Below are positions 1 through 5,838 of a DNA stretch of 21,812 bases, one piece after another. The position numbers and the translations under genes were made by a program. The first letter of the stretch is position 1. Each line of letters starts with the position of its first letter. Source of the DNA: Piscirickettsiaceae bacterium (lineage in GTDB: Bacteria > Pseudomonadota > Gammaproteobacteria > Thiomicrospirales > Thiomicrospiraceae); contig JALUXI010000036.1 of NCBI GenBank assembly GCA_027019045.1, forward strand, positions 1 to 21,812, written 5' to 3'. The notes beneath the pieces were generated by a model. It searched no databases. It saw only the letters and a list, made by a program, of their open reading frames with translations, and was not told the DNA's origin.

Positions 1-1
1 T

Positions 2-391
2 TCAAAACGAAAAAGAGACCAGGCGCTCAATTTACCCGTTTCCAATCGTATTATTGATCAGTTGATATTGTGGTGTGGTGTCTTCTTCGCAGTGATGAGT
101 GTCTATGTCATTATGAAAATTGGGCGGATCAATTATGAGGCGACAGGGTTTGTGGTATTGCTGGTTTTGGGCTTGGGGGTGTTTGTAGATGGTATCCGTT
201 TTAGCTGGCGTTTTAGTATGATCGGTATGTTAATGATGTTGGCATCTGTTATTGCTGCCTATATTGTGGCTTATGTATGGCTGATTTTAGGTGGGATTCT
301 AGTTGTGATGCTGGTTGCTTATTGGTTGGAGCACCTCAACTATCAATCCCTATTAAAGCGGTTTGAAACGCCTGAAGAGGGGACTGATTAG
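2..391 (+). CDS. C-terminal part of an integral membrane protein, 5' end outside window
   Basis: The reading frame is open from base 2 to the TAG stop at 389-391, so the gene begins before the window; a TTG at 62 is an internal codon, not a convincing start. The visible ~129 residues begin with a short basic stretch (SKRKRDQ), then carry about four hydrophobic segments separated by very short loops (for example LILWCGVFFAVMSVYVIM and LILGGILVVMLVAYWL) and end in a short acidic tail (PEEGTD). This is an inner-membrane protein or the membrane part of a larger one. I do not recognise the family and see no catalytic motif. It converges on the sufE cluster and shares a bidirectional terminator with it. 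Confidence 0.6.
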   Translation, partial: SKRKRDQALNLPVSNRIIDQLILWCGVFFAVMSVYVIMKIGRINYEATGFVVLLVLGLGVFVDGIRFSWRFSMIGMLMMLASVIAAYIVAYVWLILGGILVVMLVAYWLEHLNYQSLLKRFETPEEGTD

Positions 392-404
392 TTTTTTTCA
401 GAGC

Positions 405-435
405 AAGGCCTCGCTTTTCTCAAGAGAGGCTTTTT
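405..435. terminator. Bidirectional Rho-independent terminator between the membrane gene and sufE
   Basis: The arms 405-412 and 426-433 pair over 8 bp including one G-T wobble, with a 13-base loop. A T-run follows on the plus strand. Reading the minus strand, a T-run lies past the other arm (A/T-rich 390-400), so it can serve both convergent genes. Confidence 0.7.
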
Positions 436-439
436 GTTT

Positions 440-877
440 TTATGCTAAGCGTTTCTGGGCTTCACTTTGGATGCGTTTAATCATGTGATAAAGCCCTGTT
501 GAACGATTGGGTGAGAGGTGTTGTAATAGACCGATCTCTGCCAGAAAATCGAGTGGCGCATTGGCAATTTCTTCGGGTGTTCTGCCATTGTAGATGCGCA
601 GAAGCATGGCGATTAAGCCTGCCACAATAGCTGCATCACTGGTGGCTTGCATATAGAGCCGCCCATCTTCTTCTTCGATATGAATCCAAACTTGTGATTG
701 GCAGCCGTGAATACGGTTCTCTTCAGTTTTTAGGCTGTCATCCATTTTCTGTAATGTCTTGCCCATGTCGATCAGATATTTGTATCGATCTTTCCAGTTA
801 TCAAAGTGTGTAAAGCGTTTGACAAGATCTTTTTGAACTTCTTCAATGGATTGGCTAGGAGGGGTGTGTTGCGTCAT
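440..877 (-). CDS. sufE: SufE family cysteine-desulfurase sulfur acceptor
   Basis: SufE proteins take persulfide sulfur from a cysteine desulfurase (SufS or CsdA) and pass it to the Fe-S scaffold in the cytoplasm. The 145-residue protein has the full family layout: an N-terminal FxxWxxRYxYLIxMGK block around residues 25-40, the acceptor-cysteine motif GCQSQVW with Cys59, the SDAAIVAGLIAMLL helix around 80-93, and a C-terminal LSPNRSTGLYHMI block. Length is normal for the family. It starts 32 bases after tonB on the same strand, so it is probably the last gene of the exbB-exbD-tonB cluster, though no sufS or sufBCD is nearby. CsdE is the close alternative; sequence alone does not separate them here. 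Upstream AGAGAAAA is a modest ribosome binding site. Confidence 0.85.
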   Translation of the reverse strand: MTQHTPPSQSIEEVQKDLVKRFTHFDNWKDRYKYLIDMGKTLQKMDDSLKTEENRIHGCQSQVWIHIEEEDGRLYMQATSDAAIVAGLIAMLLRIYNGRTPEEIANAPLDFLAEIGLLQHLSPNRSTGLYHMIKRIQSEAQKRLA

Positions 878-909
878 TTTTTTCTCTGTGATTCTCTGTT
901 TTTGGATGT

Positions 910-1779
910 CTATTGTAAGGAATATTGAATCGGAACCGCAATGTTTTTAGGTTGTTTGGGGAGGGCTTTGGGAAAAGGTTTGAAATAACGGTGCATCTGT
1001 TCATTCACAATGGCGAGAGCGGCTTGGTCTAAAAGACGGTGTCCCGAGCTGGATTTGATTTGAATGTGGCTGATGTACCCATCTGGATGCAGCGTGAAAC
1101 TTAAAAGGACTTTGCCTTGTTGATGACGACGACGGGCACGGTAGGGGTAATTCTGTTGCGCATAGCGAGCTAAGGTTTGACTGAGTTCTGTCAGATAGCG
1201 TTGCTCAATGGCATGGCGTTGTTGTTGGGTGAGTCCTGGTTTTGCGGGCGGTGAAGGGGCTGTCACTTTTTTGGTTGGAGTAGATGAGGGTGCTGATGAA
1301 GGCTTAGGTGGCTGAGAGGCGGTGGGGGATGAGGCTTTTTTTACTTTTTTTATGGTCGGCGTTTGCACAGGTTTGTGCACCACTGCTGGTTTGGGTTTGG
1401 CTGTTTTTTTAACGACTTTTTTTTTGGTTTGTTTTTTGAGGGGTTGTTTTTGGGGAGGCTGAGTGGGGCGTTTAGCCTTAGGCTTAGATTGATGAACTTT
1501 CTTAATTTTTTTAGGTTTCGGCACCGGTTTGGGCTGGTTTTTTTTCGGGTGAGTAGGTTTTGGCTCCACTTTTTTGGGGGTGGTTTTTTGAGGTGCTGGT
1601 TGGGTTGCTATATTGTTTGTGGAGGAGGGTGAGGGTTGGAACATGGAGAGGGTGACGGGGACAGGTTTGTTTTTAGTTGGGTGAGCAGGCGTATTTCCTG
1701 AAAGTAGTTTCCAAGCCAATAGGATGAGTAAGAGATAGAGAGCGATGGCACTTAAAAGTGCTTTTTGATTGTGGCTCAT
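910..1779 (-). CDS. tonB: TonB-family energy transducer
   Basis: TonB spans the periplasm and transmits proton-motive energy from ExbB-ExbD to outer-membrane receptors. The 289 residues show one N-terminal membrane anchor (about 8-27, SAIALYLLLILLAWKLL), a long Pro/Lys/Thr/Ser-rich rod (about 33-185) with many KP and KK pairs, and a C-terminal TonB domain (about 200-289) with GKVLLSFTLHPDGYI, SSSGHRLLDQAAL and the Pro-rich PFPKALPK. The start ATG overlaps the exbD stop by 4 bases (ATGA), which implies translational coupling. Odd point: the histidine usually found inside the TonB anchor is absent; the only nearby His is residue 3, before the membrane segment. The low-complexity rod makes opposite-strand open frames that are not genes. 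Confidence 0.88.
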   Translation of the reverse strand: MSHNQKALLSAIALYLLLILLAWKLLSGNTPAHPTKNKPVPVTLSMFQPSPSSTNNIATQPAPQKTTPKKVEPKPTHPKKNQPKPVPKPKKIKKVHQSKPKAKRPTQPPQKQPLKKQTKKKVVKKTAKPKPAVVHKPVQTPTIKKVKKASSPTASQPPKPSSAPSSTPTKKVTAPSPPAKPGLTQQQRHAIEQRYLTELSQTLARYAQQNYPYRARRRHQQGKVLLSFTLHPDGYISHIQIKSSSGHRLLDQAALAIVNEQMHRYFKPFPKALPKQPKNIAVPIQYSLQ

Positions 1780-2162
1780 GAGGCGTGTTGAGTGACGATA
1801 GTGAGGTTTTCAAAGCCTCTTGCTTTGAGTTGATCGATAACCTTGGCAAAAATGCCGAACCGAGCTTGCCGATCAACTTTTAGCAGAATCGTTTGTTGAC
1901 GGCGAAGTGGGTGCAAGAGCAGTTTGAGTTGCGTAAGGGCAATGGGTTGTTGGTTGAAGTAGAGTTGTCCTTGGGCATTGATCGCAATTTGAACAGATTT
2001 TTCAACTTGATCAGCAGGCAGAGGGCGTGTTTTTTCGGTTTCGGGGAGGGTGATATTGAGTTGGTCTTGTACAATAAAGCTGGCGGTGGTGAGCACAATC
2101 GCTAACAGCACCAGCATGACATCAATCATGGGGATGACATTGATTTGGTCAAACTTTTTCAT
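1776..2162 (-). CDS. exbD: ExbD/TolR-family biopolymer transport protein
   Basis: This is the proton-channel partner of ExbB that energises TonB. The protein is 128 residues: a short cytoplasmic start (MKKFDQINVIPMIDV), one membrane helix (about 12-30) with the essential membrane aspartate at residue 14 in the PMIDVMLVLL motif, and a periplasmic domain ending in LKARGFENLTIVTQ, as in ExbD/TolR proteins. It overlaps exbB by 4 bases upstream and tonB by 4 bases downstream, so the three are translated as a coupled set. ExbD is preferred over TolR because the following gene is tonB rather than tolA. Confidence 0.9.
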   Translation of the reverse strand: MKKFDQINVIPMIDVMLVLLAIVLTTASFIVQDQLNITLPETEKTRPLPADQVEKSVQIAINAQGQLYFNQQPIALTQLKLLLHPLRRQQTILLKVDRQARFGIFAKVIDQLKARGFENLTIVTQHAS

Positions 2163-2599
2163 GGATTTACTGTGTGGCTGTTGTGTTGCGCTTGGTACTG
2201 TAGTTGAAGCACCTCCACTTTTCGCATCAGGGCGTTGTAGCTCATAATGCTGGGAATGGCGATTAAGATACCGCCTGCAGTTGCTTTGAGTGCCAGTGCA
2301 AGCCCAAGCATAATCGCAGCGGTGTTTAGGTGTTGTGTCTGCCCGAGGTCGTAAAAGGTGAGAAGGACACCTAGGACGGTGCCGAGTAACCCGACATAGG
2401 GGGCGTTAGCACCCATACTCGCAATGGTGGTCAGATTGCGTGTCAGATCGATGGTGAGTAGCTCTGCTTGAGAGTAGTGGCTTAAATCAAGTTGTTTAAA
2501 AAAGAAGAGGCGTTCTAGGCTGAACCAGAGGGTGATAAATCCCATCAAGGCTAGGCTGCCAAAGATAGCGGGGTCTAAAAAGGTTTTTAAAGTTTCCAT
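2159..2599 (-). CDS. exbB: Small ExbB-type MotA/TolQ/ExbB proton channel protein
   Basis: ExbB forms the proton channel with ExbD in the inner membrane. The 146-residue protein belongs to the short ExbB type: three membrane helices near residues 11-35, 65-85 and 95-120, with the conserved GANAPYVGLLGTVLGVL motif at the start of helix 2 and LALALKATAGGILIAIPSI in helix 3. E. coli ExbB is about 100 residues longer, mostly in loops missing here. It is the first gene of exbB-exbD-tonB-sufE. No strong ribosome binding site precedes the ATG. I looked for a Fur operator in the upstream region (2600-2708) and did not see a convincing one, so iron control is not shown. Confidence 0.88.
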   Translation of the reverse strand: METLKTFLDPAIFGSLALMGFITLWFSLERLFFFKQLDLSHYSQAELLTIDLTRNLTTIASMGANAPYVGLLGTVLGVLLTFYDLGQTQHLNTAAIMLGLALALKATAGGILIAIPSIMSYNALMRKVEVLQLQYQAQHNSHTVNP

Positions 2600-2708
2600 A
2601 ATGCGACTCGGTCATATCAATATAGGGGCAGTTTGCCAAATAGATTGGGTAAAAGCAATGCAGAAGTCTGAAGAGAGTTTGAAAAGCAAATCAAACGGCT
2701 TTAAAAAT

Positions 2709-2765
2709 GTCTAGAATTCCCAGTCCTGAAGGGATTTTATCGATACAGGACTGGGAATTTTAGGC
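2709..2765. repeat. 20-bp-arm palindrome between serB and exbB, likely serB terminator; contains dispersed 18-mer
   Basis: The arms 2709-2728 and 2746-2765 are inverted repeats matching at 18 of 20 positions; the inner 14 bp (2715-2728 with 2746-2759) are perfect. The loop is 17 bases. On the minus strand it follows the serB stop by only 5 bases and is followed by ATTTTT, so it can terminate serB. The arm sequence CAGGACTGGGAATTCTAG (minus strand, 2711-2728) recurs exactly at 20075-20092, so this is more than an ordinary one-off terminator. Confidence 0.8.
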
Positions 2766-2770
2766 AAATT

Positions 2771-3604
2771 TTAAGCGAGAAAATCTAAACAGGCGTCTAA
2801 ACCGCGATAATTGATAGCGGTATCCGCTTGGGCTTGAACGGTGGGTTTTGCATGATAGGCGATGCTGAGTCCCGCCTCTTGCATCATTAGTAGATCGTTT
2901 GCACCATCACCGATGGCAATGACTTGGTCGGGTGTAATGTTGAGTTGTTGGCAGAGTTCGTGAAGATAATCGGCTTTGGCTTGTGCGTCGATGATGTCGC
3001 TTTCGACGGTGCCTGTCAGTTTGTCTTCCAGTTCTCCGAGTACATTGGAACGTGTGAAGTCCAAACCATAATCTGCCTTGAGACGCTCGGTAAAGTAGGT
3101 AAAACCTCCCGAGACGAGTGCAAAAGCGATGCCTTTAGCTTTTAGACCTTCGAGCCAAGCTTCTGCACCTGGGTTTAGATAGAGGCGTTCTTGATAGACT
3201 TTGTCCAGTGCGGTGGTTTCTAATCCTTTGAGTAGGGCAACGCGTTTTTTGAGGGAGCTGGCAAAATCGAGTTCCCCTCGCATCGCTGCTTCGGTGATTT
3301 CGGAGACTTGTTGTTTGAGGTTGAGCATGTCGGCAATCTCATCCACACACTCAATGGCAATCAGGGTGGAGTCCATGTCGCTAATCACCAGTTTGATGCG
3401 ATCAGCTTGGTAATCCTCTGGCAATCTGTTGATATCAAGTTTTAGCTGTGCCCGTAGAGACTGAAGTTTTTCTGGTGAGAGCATCAATGGGCTGTCACAC
3501 CGAAAATGGTTGGAGATTTTGACTAGGGGGGCTGAGAATACTGTTTCGATTTCGAGTTGTTGTGCTTCTGATAGTACTGGAGTGTGGATGAGGTAGCGTG
3601 CCAT
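2771..3604 (-). CDS. serB: Phosphoserine phosphatase SerB
   Basis: SerB removes phosphate from O-phosphoserine in the last step of serine synthesis. The 277-residue protein is a HAD-superfamily phosphatase: motif I DMDSTLIAIE with the nucleophile Asp76 and acid/base Asp78, the GELDFASSLKKRVALLKGL cap segment, motif II in FALVSGGFTYF, and motif III GDGANDLLMM that binds Mg2+. The first ~65 residues form a shorter N-terminal domain than the E. coli enzyme (322 residues). It lies 12 bases downstream of the RDD gene on the same strand and probably shares its transcript. The ribosome binding site is weak (GAGA); the ATG at 3604 fits the family start. Confidence 0.93.
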   Translation of the reverse strand: MARYLIHTPVLSEAQQLEIETVFSAPLVKISNHFRCDSPLMLSPEKLQSLRAQLKLDINRLPEDYQADRIKLVISDMDSTLIAIECVDEIADMLNLKQQVSEITEAAMRGELDFASSLKKRVALLKGLETTALDKVYQERLYLNPGAEAWLEGLKAKGIAFALVSGGFTYFTERLKADYGLDFTRSNVLGELEDKLTGTVESDIIDAQAKADYLHELCQQLNITPDQVIAIGDGANDLLMMQEAGLSIAYHAKPTVQAQADTAINYRGLDACLDFLA

Positions 3605-3616
3605 GGTATGTCTCGG

Positions 3617-4018
3617 TTAATTTTTAAGAGGCACTATTTTAGTGTGTGCCAGTTGGTCATGCAAAAATTGTTTTTTTGGGGAGAAGAGAAGCCATAGCCA
3701 ACTCACTGGGAAGAGAAGCGCTGCCCACATAAAGCGCAGGTTGGCATCATGGCGAGTGAGTAGGTAGCCGTCTTCACGAAGGAGTTGCAGTTGCCAAGTT
3801 CTCAGTCCTGGTGTTTGCCCTGTTTTGAGCCAGAAGAAGGTGAGATAAAAATAGGTGATGGCAATCAAATAAAACTGAAAACTCATTAGACTGGTGGGGT
3901 GGTTTTGAAATCCAGGGCCGAGCCAGACGACAAAGGGAAGGGTGGCGGCAAACCAGACGGCAAAAAGCGGAAGGCTGTCGTAAAAAAAAGCGAATAGTAT
4001 TTTAAGGGCGGTTTTCAT
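3617..4018 (-). CDS. RDD-family inner-membrane protein
   Basis: The 133-residue protein has three hydrophobic segments (about 7-32, 44-63 and 93-110). The RDD signature is recognisable: FFYDSLPLF near the N terminus with the conserved Asp, the LKTGQTPGLRTWQLQLLREDG loop, and the closing FLHDQLAHTKIV block, which is typical of the family end. The usual Arg of the first motif is not obvious, with Lys at 3 and 6 instead. RDD proteins are poorly characterised; some have been linked to ion transport, but nothing here shows a substrate. It is the first gene of a likely two-gene unit with serB. Its start lies 30 bases from the left end of an inverted-repeat element, whose edge offers a TATAAA on this strand. 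Confidence 0.8.
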   Translation of the reverse strand: MKTALKILFAFFYDSLPLFAVWFAATLPFVVWLGPGFQNHPTSLMSFQFYLIAITYFYLTFFWLKTGQTPGLRTWQLQLLREDGYLLTRHDANLRFMWAALLFPVSWLWLLFSPKKQFLHDQLAHTKIVPLKN

Positions 4019-4047
4019 GATGGATTGGTTTTATAGTTGGTGGAATA

Positions 4048-4218
4048 TTTATAGAGAGCTTTGCACGAGTGGGATGCGAGAGAAAAAAGAGATAAAATTT
4101 TTCGAATCAAGGCGGAAAACGCAGGCAATAGCCAGCTATTGCCAAGTTTTTCAACGAAGAATCGGGGGGGTAGCCTTTTTTATCCGTGTAGCCAGCTCGT
4201 GTAAAGCTCTCTTATAAT
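4048..4218. mobile_element. MITE-like non-coding inverted-repeat element (element A)
   Basis: About 170 bases fill most of the gap between the two divergent genes. The two ends are inverted copies: AGAGAGCTTTGCACGAG on the left (about 4053-4069) matches the reverse complement of 4196-4212 (GAGAGCTTTACACGAG) with one difference, and similarity continues about 20 bases inward to an A/T-run on each side. The centre has a perfect 9-bp palindrome, GGCAATAGC (4124-4132) and GCTATTGCC (4135-4143), flanked by CAAGGCGGAAAA and TTTTTCAACGAAGAA. Both outer ends carry an outward TATAAT/TATAAA. It encodes no transposase; a 66-codon open frame across it is not credible. A 35-bp copy of its right end lies alone at 15362-15396. 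I cannot name the family. Confidence 0.75.
4189..4218 (+). promoter_or_regulatory. Possible promoter at the right end of element A
   Basis: A perfect -10 box TATAAT at 4213-4218 lies 18 bases after TAGCCA (4189-4194), which matches 4 of 6 positions of TTGACA. Transcription would begin near 4225, just ahead of the ribosome binding site GGAG at 4241-4244. The -35 and spacer lie inside the repeat element. Confidence 0.4.
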
Positions 4219-4251
4219 ATCATCATCGTTTTTATTTTTTGGAGAAGTGGG

Positions 4252-4917
4252 ATGAATTTGTCTGGTGATTTGAGTTTGAGTTGGATGCTTTTGGGCTGGT
4301 TAGGGTTGGTTTTTCAGGCGGTATGGGCATTTAAACAGGCACCCTGGTATAAGATTCAGGGGGATTCGGGGGCGCAGAGTGTTTTTTTGGGAATGACGGT
4401 TGCCATTTTATTGGTTTGGGTGACAGGGGCGCAGATTGAAAATGGATTGAATTTTCATTTTCTTTTAATGACGACAGTGACATTGATGTTCGGGGTGTCA
4501 TTTGCTTTAATTTTGGCGCTATTGGTGATGGTGGGAATGACTTTGGTCGGCCATGGGGATTGGCAGGCATTGGGTTGGAACTATCTCTTGATGGGCGTGG
4601 TGCCGGTGTGGATCAGTTGGTGGATTGCGACTTGGTCGTATCGTTTATTAGACCGTAACTTTTTTGTATTTGTGTTATTAAATGGTTTTTTTGCGGCGGT
4701 ATTGTCCACGGTGGTGAGTTTAATGTTGATTGGTGGAGTGATGGGGTTGATGGAGTTACATTCTTGGACGGAAATTAGTCATCAGTATATGGGGTTTGTG
4801 CCTATTTTGGCTCTGCCCGAAGGTTTTTTGAACGGTTTTTTAGTGGCGGCTATGGTGTTATTTAAGCCAGAATGGCTGGCTTGTTTTAGTGATGAGGTTT
4901 ATTTGAAAGGGAAATAG
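4252..4917 (+). CDS. CbiM-like (ECF transporter permease-related, COG3235-type) membrane protein
   Basis: The 221-residue protein has about six membrane helices. The order of motifs follows the CbiM/NikM superfamily: NGLNFHFLLMTTVTLMFG (about 64-81), a Gly/Leu-rich helix, GWNYLLMGVVPVWISWW (about 108-124), an FFVFVLLNGFFAAVLS helix (about 137-152), and the closing PEGFLNGFLVAAMVLFKPEWLACFSDEVYL block. True CbiM proteins begin with a Met-His-Ile metal-binding N terminus; that motif is absent here (MNLSGDLSLSW), so cobalt or nickel uptake should not be assumed. No ECF ATPase or T-component gene is adjacent. GGAG eight bases before the ATG supports the start. The gene is bracketed by element A upstream and element B starting at the very base after its stop. 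Confidence 0.7.
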   Translation: MNLSGDLSLSWMLLGWLGLVFQAVWAFKQAPWYKIQGDSGAQSVFLGMTVAILLVWVTGAQIENGLNFHFLLMTTVTLMFGVSFALILALLVMVGMTLVGHGDWQALGWNYLLMGVVPVWISWWIATWSYRLLDRNFFVFVLLNGFFAAVLSTVVSLMLIGGVMGLMELHSWTEISHQYMGFVPILALPEGFLNGFLVAAMVLFKPEWLACFSDEVYLKGK

Positions 4918-5059
4918 GTAACTACTCAGATCCCCCCTGAAATCCGCCACTTCTGCGTTGGAAAATGGTCATTTACGACTTGTAAACTCACATTTCCCTC
5001 CTTGAGTTGACGAATTTCAGGGGCAATCTGAGCAGTTACGGTATCAACTGAATAGTTAC
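4918..5059. mobile_element. MITE-like inverted-repeat element (element B) with duplicated right end
   Basis: The arms 4918-4948 and 5009-5039 are inverted copies matching at 26 of 31 positions (outer motif GTAACTACTCAGAT). Between them lies a core with the small palindrome TTTAC (4972-4976) and GTAAA (4982-4986). Read on the minus strand the core runs CAAGGAGGGAAA, palindrome, then TTTTCCAACGCAGAA, which parallels the core of element A. A further copy of the right terminus, CTGAATAGTTAC at 5048-5059, follows 20 bases after CTGAGCAGTTAC at 5028-5039. The element has no coding capacity. It begins immediately after the TAG of the preceding gene and could also act as its transcript end. Confidence 0.72.
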
Positions 5060-5096
5060 GGAAATAGATCATTTTCAGAAAATGGATATAAATTAA

Positions 5097-5121
5097 AAAG
5101 CCAGCGTGAATAGCTGGCTTT
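5097..5121 (-). terminator. Rho-independent terminator of the lipoprotein gene
   Basis: AAAGCCAGC (5097-5105) and GCTGGCTTT (5113-5121) form a perfect 9-bp stem with a 7-base loop. On the minus strand the run of T follows the hairpin, 28 bases past the lipoprotein stop. The A-run and T-run on both sides make it potentially bidirectional. Confidence 0.85.
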
Positions 5122-5148
5122 TTACTGAAACGATTTTTTAGTAGTTGA

Positions 5149-5484
5149 TTATTTACGCGCCCAAAGTGGTGTGATGTTTGCGTAATCTTCTGTTTGCTTA
5201 ACTTCAGCTTTAGCAGTTTTAAGCGCAAGCTTAGCGTTTTTCATGGCTGCTGCTTTATCCCCTTTCTTCTGTGCAGCTTCTGCTTTGGCGATGTAGTAAT
5301 CTACATAGGCTTTTTTCATTTTCTTTTGCTTCCAAACATCGCCACGCTTTTTAGCAACTGCATGAGCGGCTTTGGCTTGTGCAATCATGTCGCTGTATGA
5401 GGCTGAAGCAGTGGTTGGGTTGCTTGAACAAGCCCCTAGTGTCACAGTAGTTGCGATAGTTGCAGCAATTAGTAATTTTTTCAT
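5149..5484 (-). CDS. Small secreted lipoprotein, SoxXA-binding-protein-like
   Basis: The start at 5484 is chosen because GGAGG lies 4 bases before this ATG and a signal peptide begins there; the frame extends 15 codons further up without support. The 111-residue product opens with a lipoprotein signal MKKLLIAATIATTVTLGAC (lipobox LGAC, Cys19), so the mature protein is lipid-anchored. The rest is a Lys/Ala-rich helical repeat: AQAKAAHAVAKKRGDVW, YIAKAEAAQKKGDKAAAMKNAKLAL, ending PLWARK. The AxAA...W...KAEAAxKKGD...A..LA pattern resembles SoxXA-binding (SoxK/SAXB) proteins, which help thiosulfate oxidation; no sox gene is in the window, so this is a similarity call from memory. Alternative: a generic Lpp-like helical lipoprotein. 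Confidence 0.7.
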   Translation of the reverse strand: MKKLLIAATIATTVTLGACSSNPTTASASYSDMIAQAKAAHAVAKKRGDVWKQKKMKKAYVDYYIAKAEAAQKKGDKAAAMKNAKLALKTAKAEVKQTEDYANITPLWARK

Positions 5485-5629
5485 TGGTTCCTCCAATTGA
5501 GTGAGCTTATATTTTTTATGGCTGCCCATTTCAGGACAACAGGTATGATTTTAGTGGTTTCTAGCAAATAGTAAAGCTTGTCGACCACTTTTTTTACGAA
5601 ATTAAAGTGTCGGAAAATAGGTTATTCAG

Positions 5630-5658
5630 TTTACCCCGTGCCTGTCAATCCTTATAAT
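5630..5658 (+). promoter_or_regulatory. Predicted sigma-70 promoter of guaB operon
   Basis: TTTACC (5630-5635, 4 of 6 to consensus) is followed after 17 bases by a perfect TATAAT (5653-5658). Transcription would start near 5665 and give a leader of about 175 bases before guaB. Confidence 0.5.
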
Positions 5659-5687
5659 GTACAAAATTTTATTCAAAAACAGCACGC

Positions 5688-5705
5688 AAGCCAGCAGATT
5701 GGCTT
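5688..5705 (+). other. Hairpin in the guaB leader
   Basis: AAGCCA (5688-5693) and TGGCTT (5700-5705) pair perfectly around a 6-base loop, then AAATTTTT follows. It resembles a weak terminator inside the leader and might attenuate transcription, but the stem is short and no alternative fold was established. Confidence 0.35.
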
Positions 5706-5838
5706 AAATTTTTATGTAACTTATTGAAATGTAACTAGTATTTTTGCTCTTTAAATGAGTGTAAAGTGGATTTGCTTGCTTTATTTAAAATACTGATACA
5801 GTCATAAGGAAGTGTTGATAGCAATTAAGGATGAACCC

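Larger units (their letters stand above)
5485..5838. other. Divergent intergenic region between the lipoprotein gene and guaB
   Basis: About 350 AT-rich bases without a credible gene. It holds the guaB promoter (5630-5658), a hairpin in the guaB leader (5688-5705), and a weaker bulged inverted repeat CGACCACTTT (5582-5591) / AAAGTGTCG (5604-5612) near the lipoprotein side. The guaB ribosome binding site AAGGA is at 5827-5831. Confidence 0.6.

Noticed and set aside
1363..2247. Several open frames on the plus strand opposite tonB, exbD and exbB
   Set aside because: They mirror the low-complexity Pro/Lys rod and conserved genes on the minus strand, have Phe/Gly-rich nonsense composition and lack ribosome binding sites.
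2600..2708. Fur operator upstream of exbB
   Set aside because: No stretch resembling GATAATGATAATCATTATC was seen despite the TonB-system context.
4101..4109. TTCGAATC as a tRNA T-loop
   Set aside because: No acceptor, D or anticodon arm can be formed around it; it belongs to element A.
4017..4217. 66-codon open frame across element A
   Set aside because: It lies over the inverted-repeat element, overlaps the RDD start and shows no protein-like pattern.
4926..5228. 100-codon minus-strand frame spanning element B and the lipoprotein terminator
   Set aside because: It crosses a terminator and repeat arms and overlaps the lipoprotein gene in another frame.
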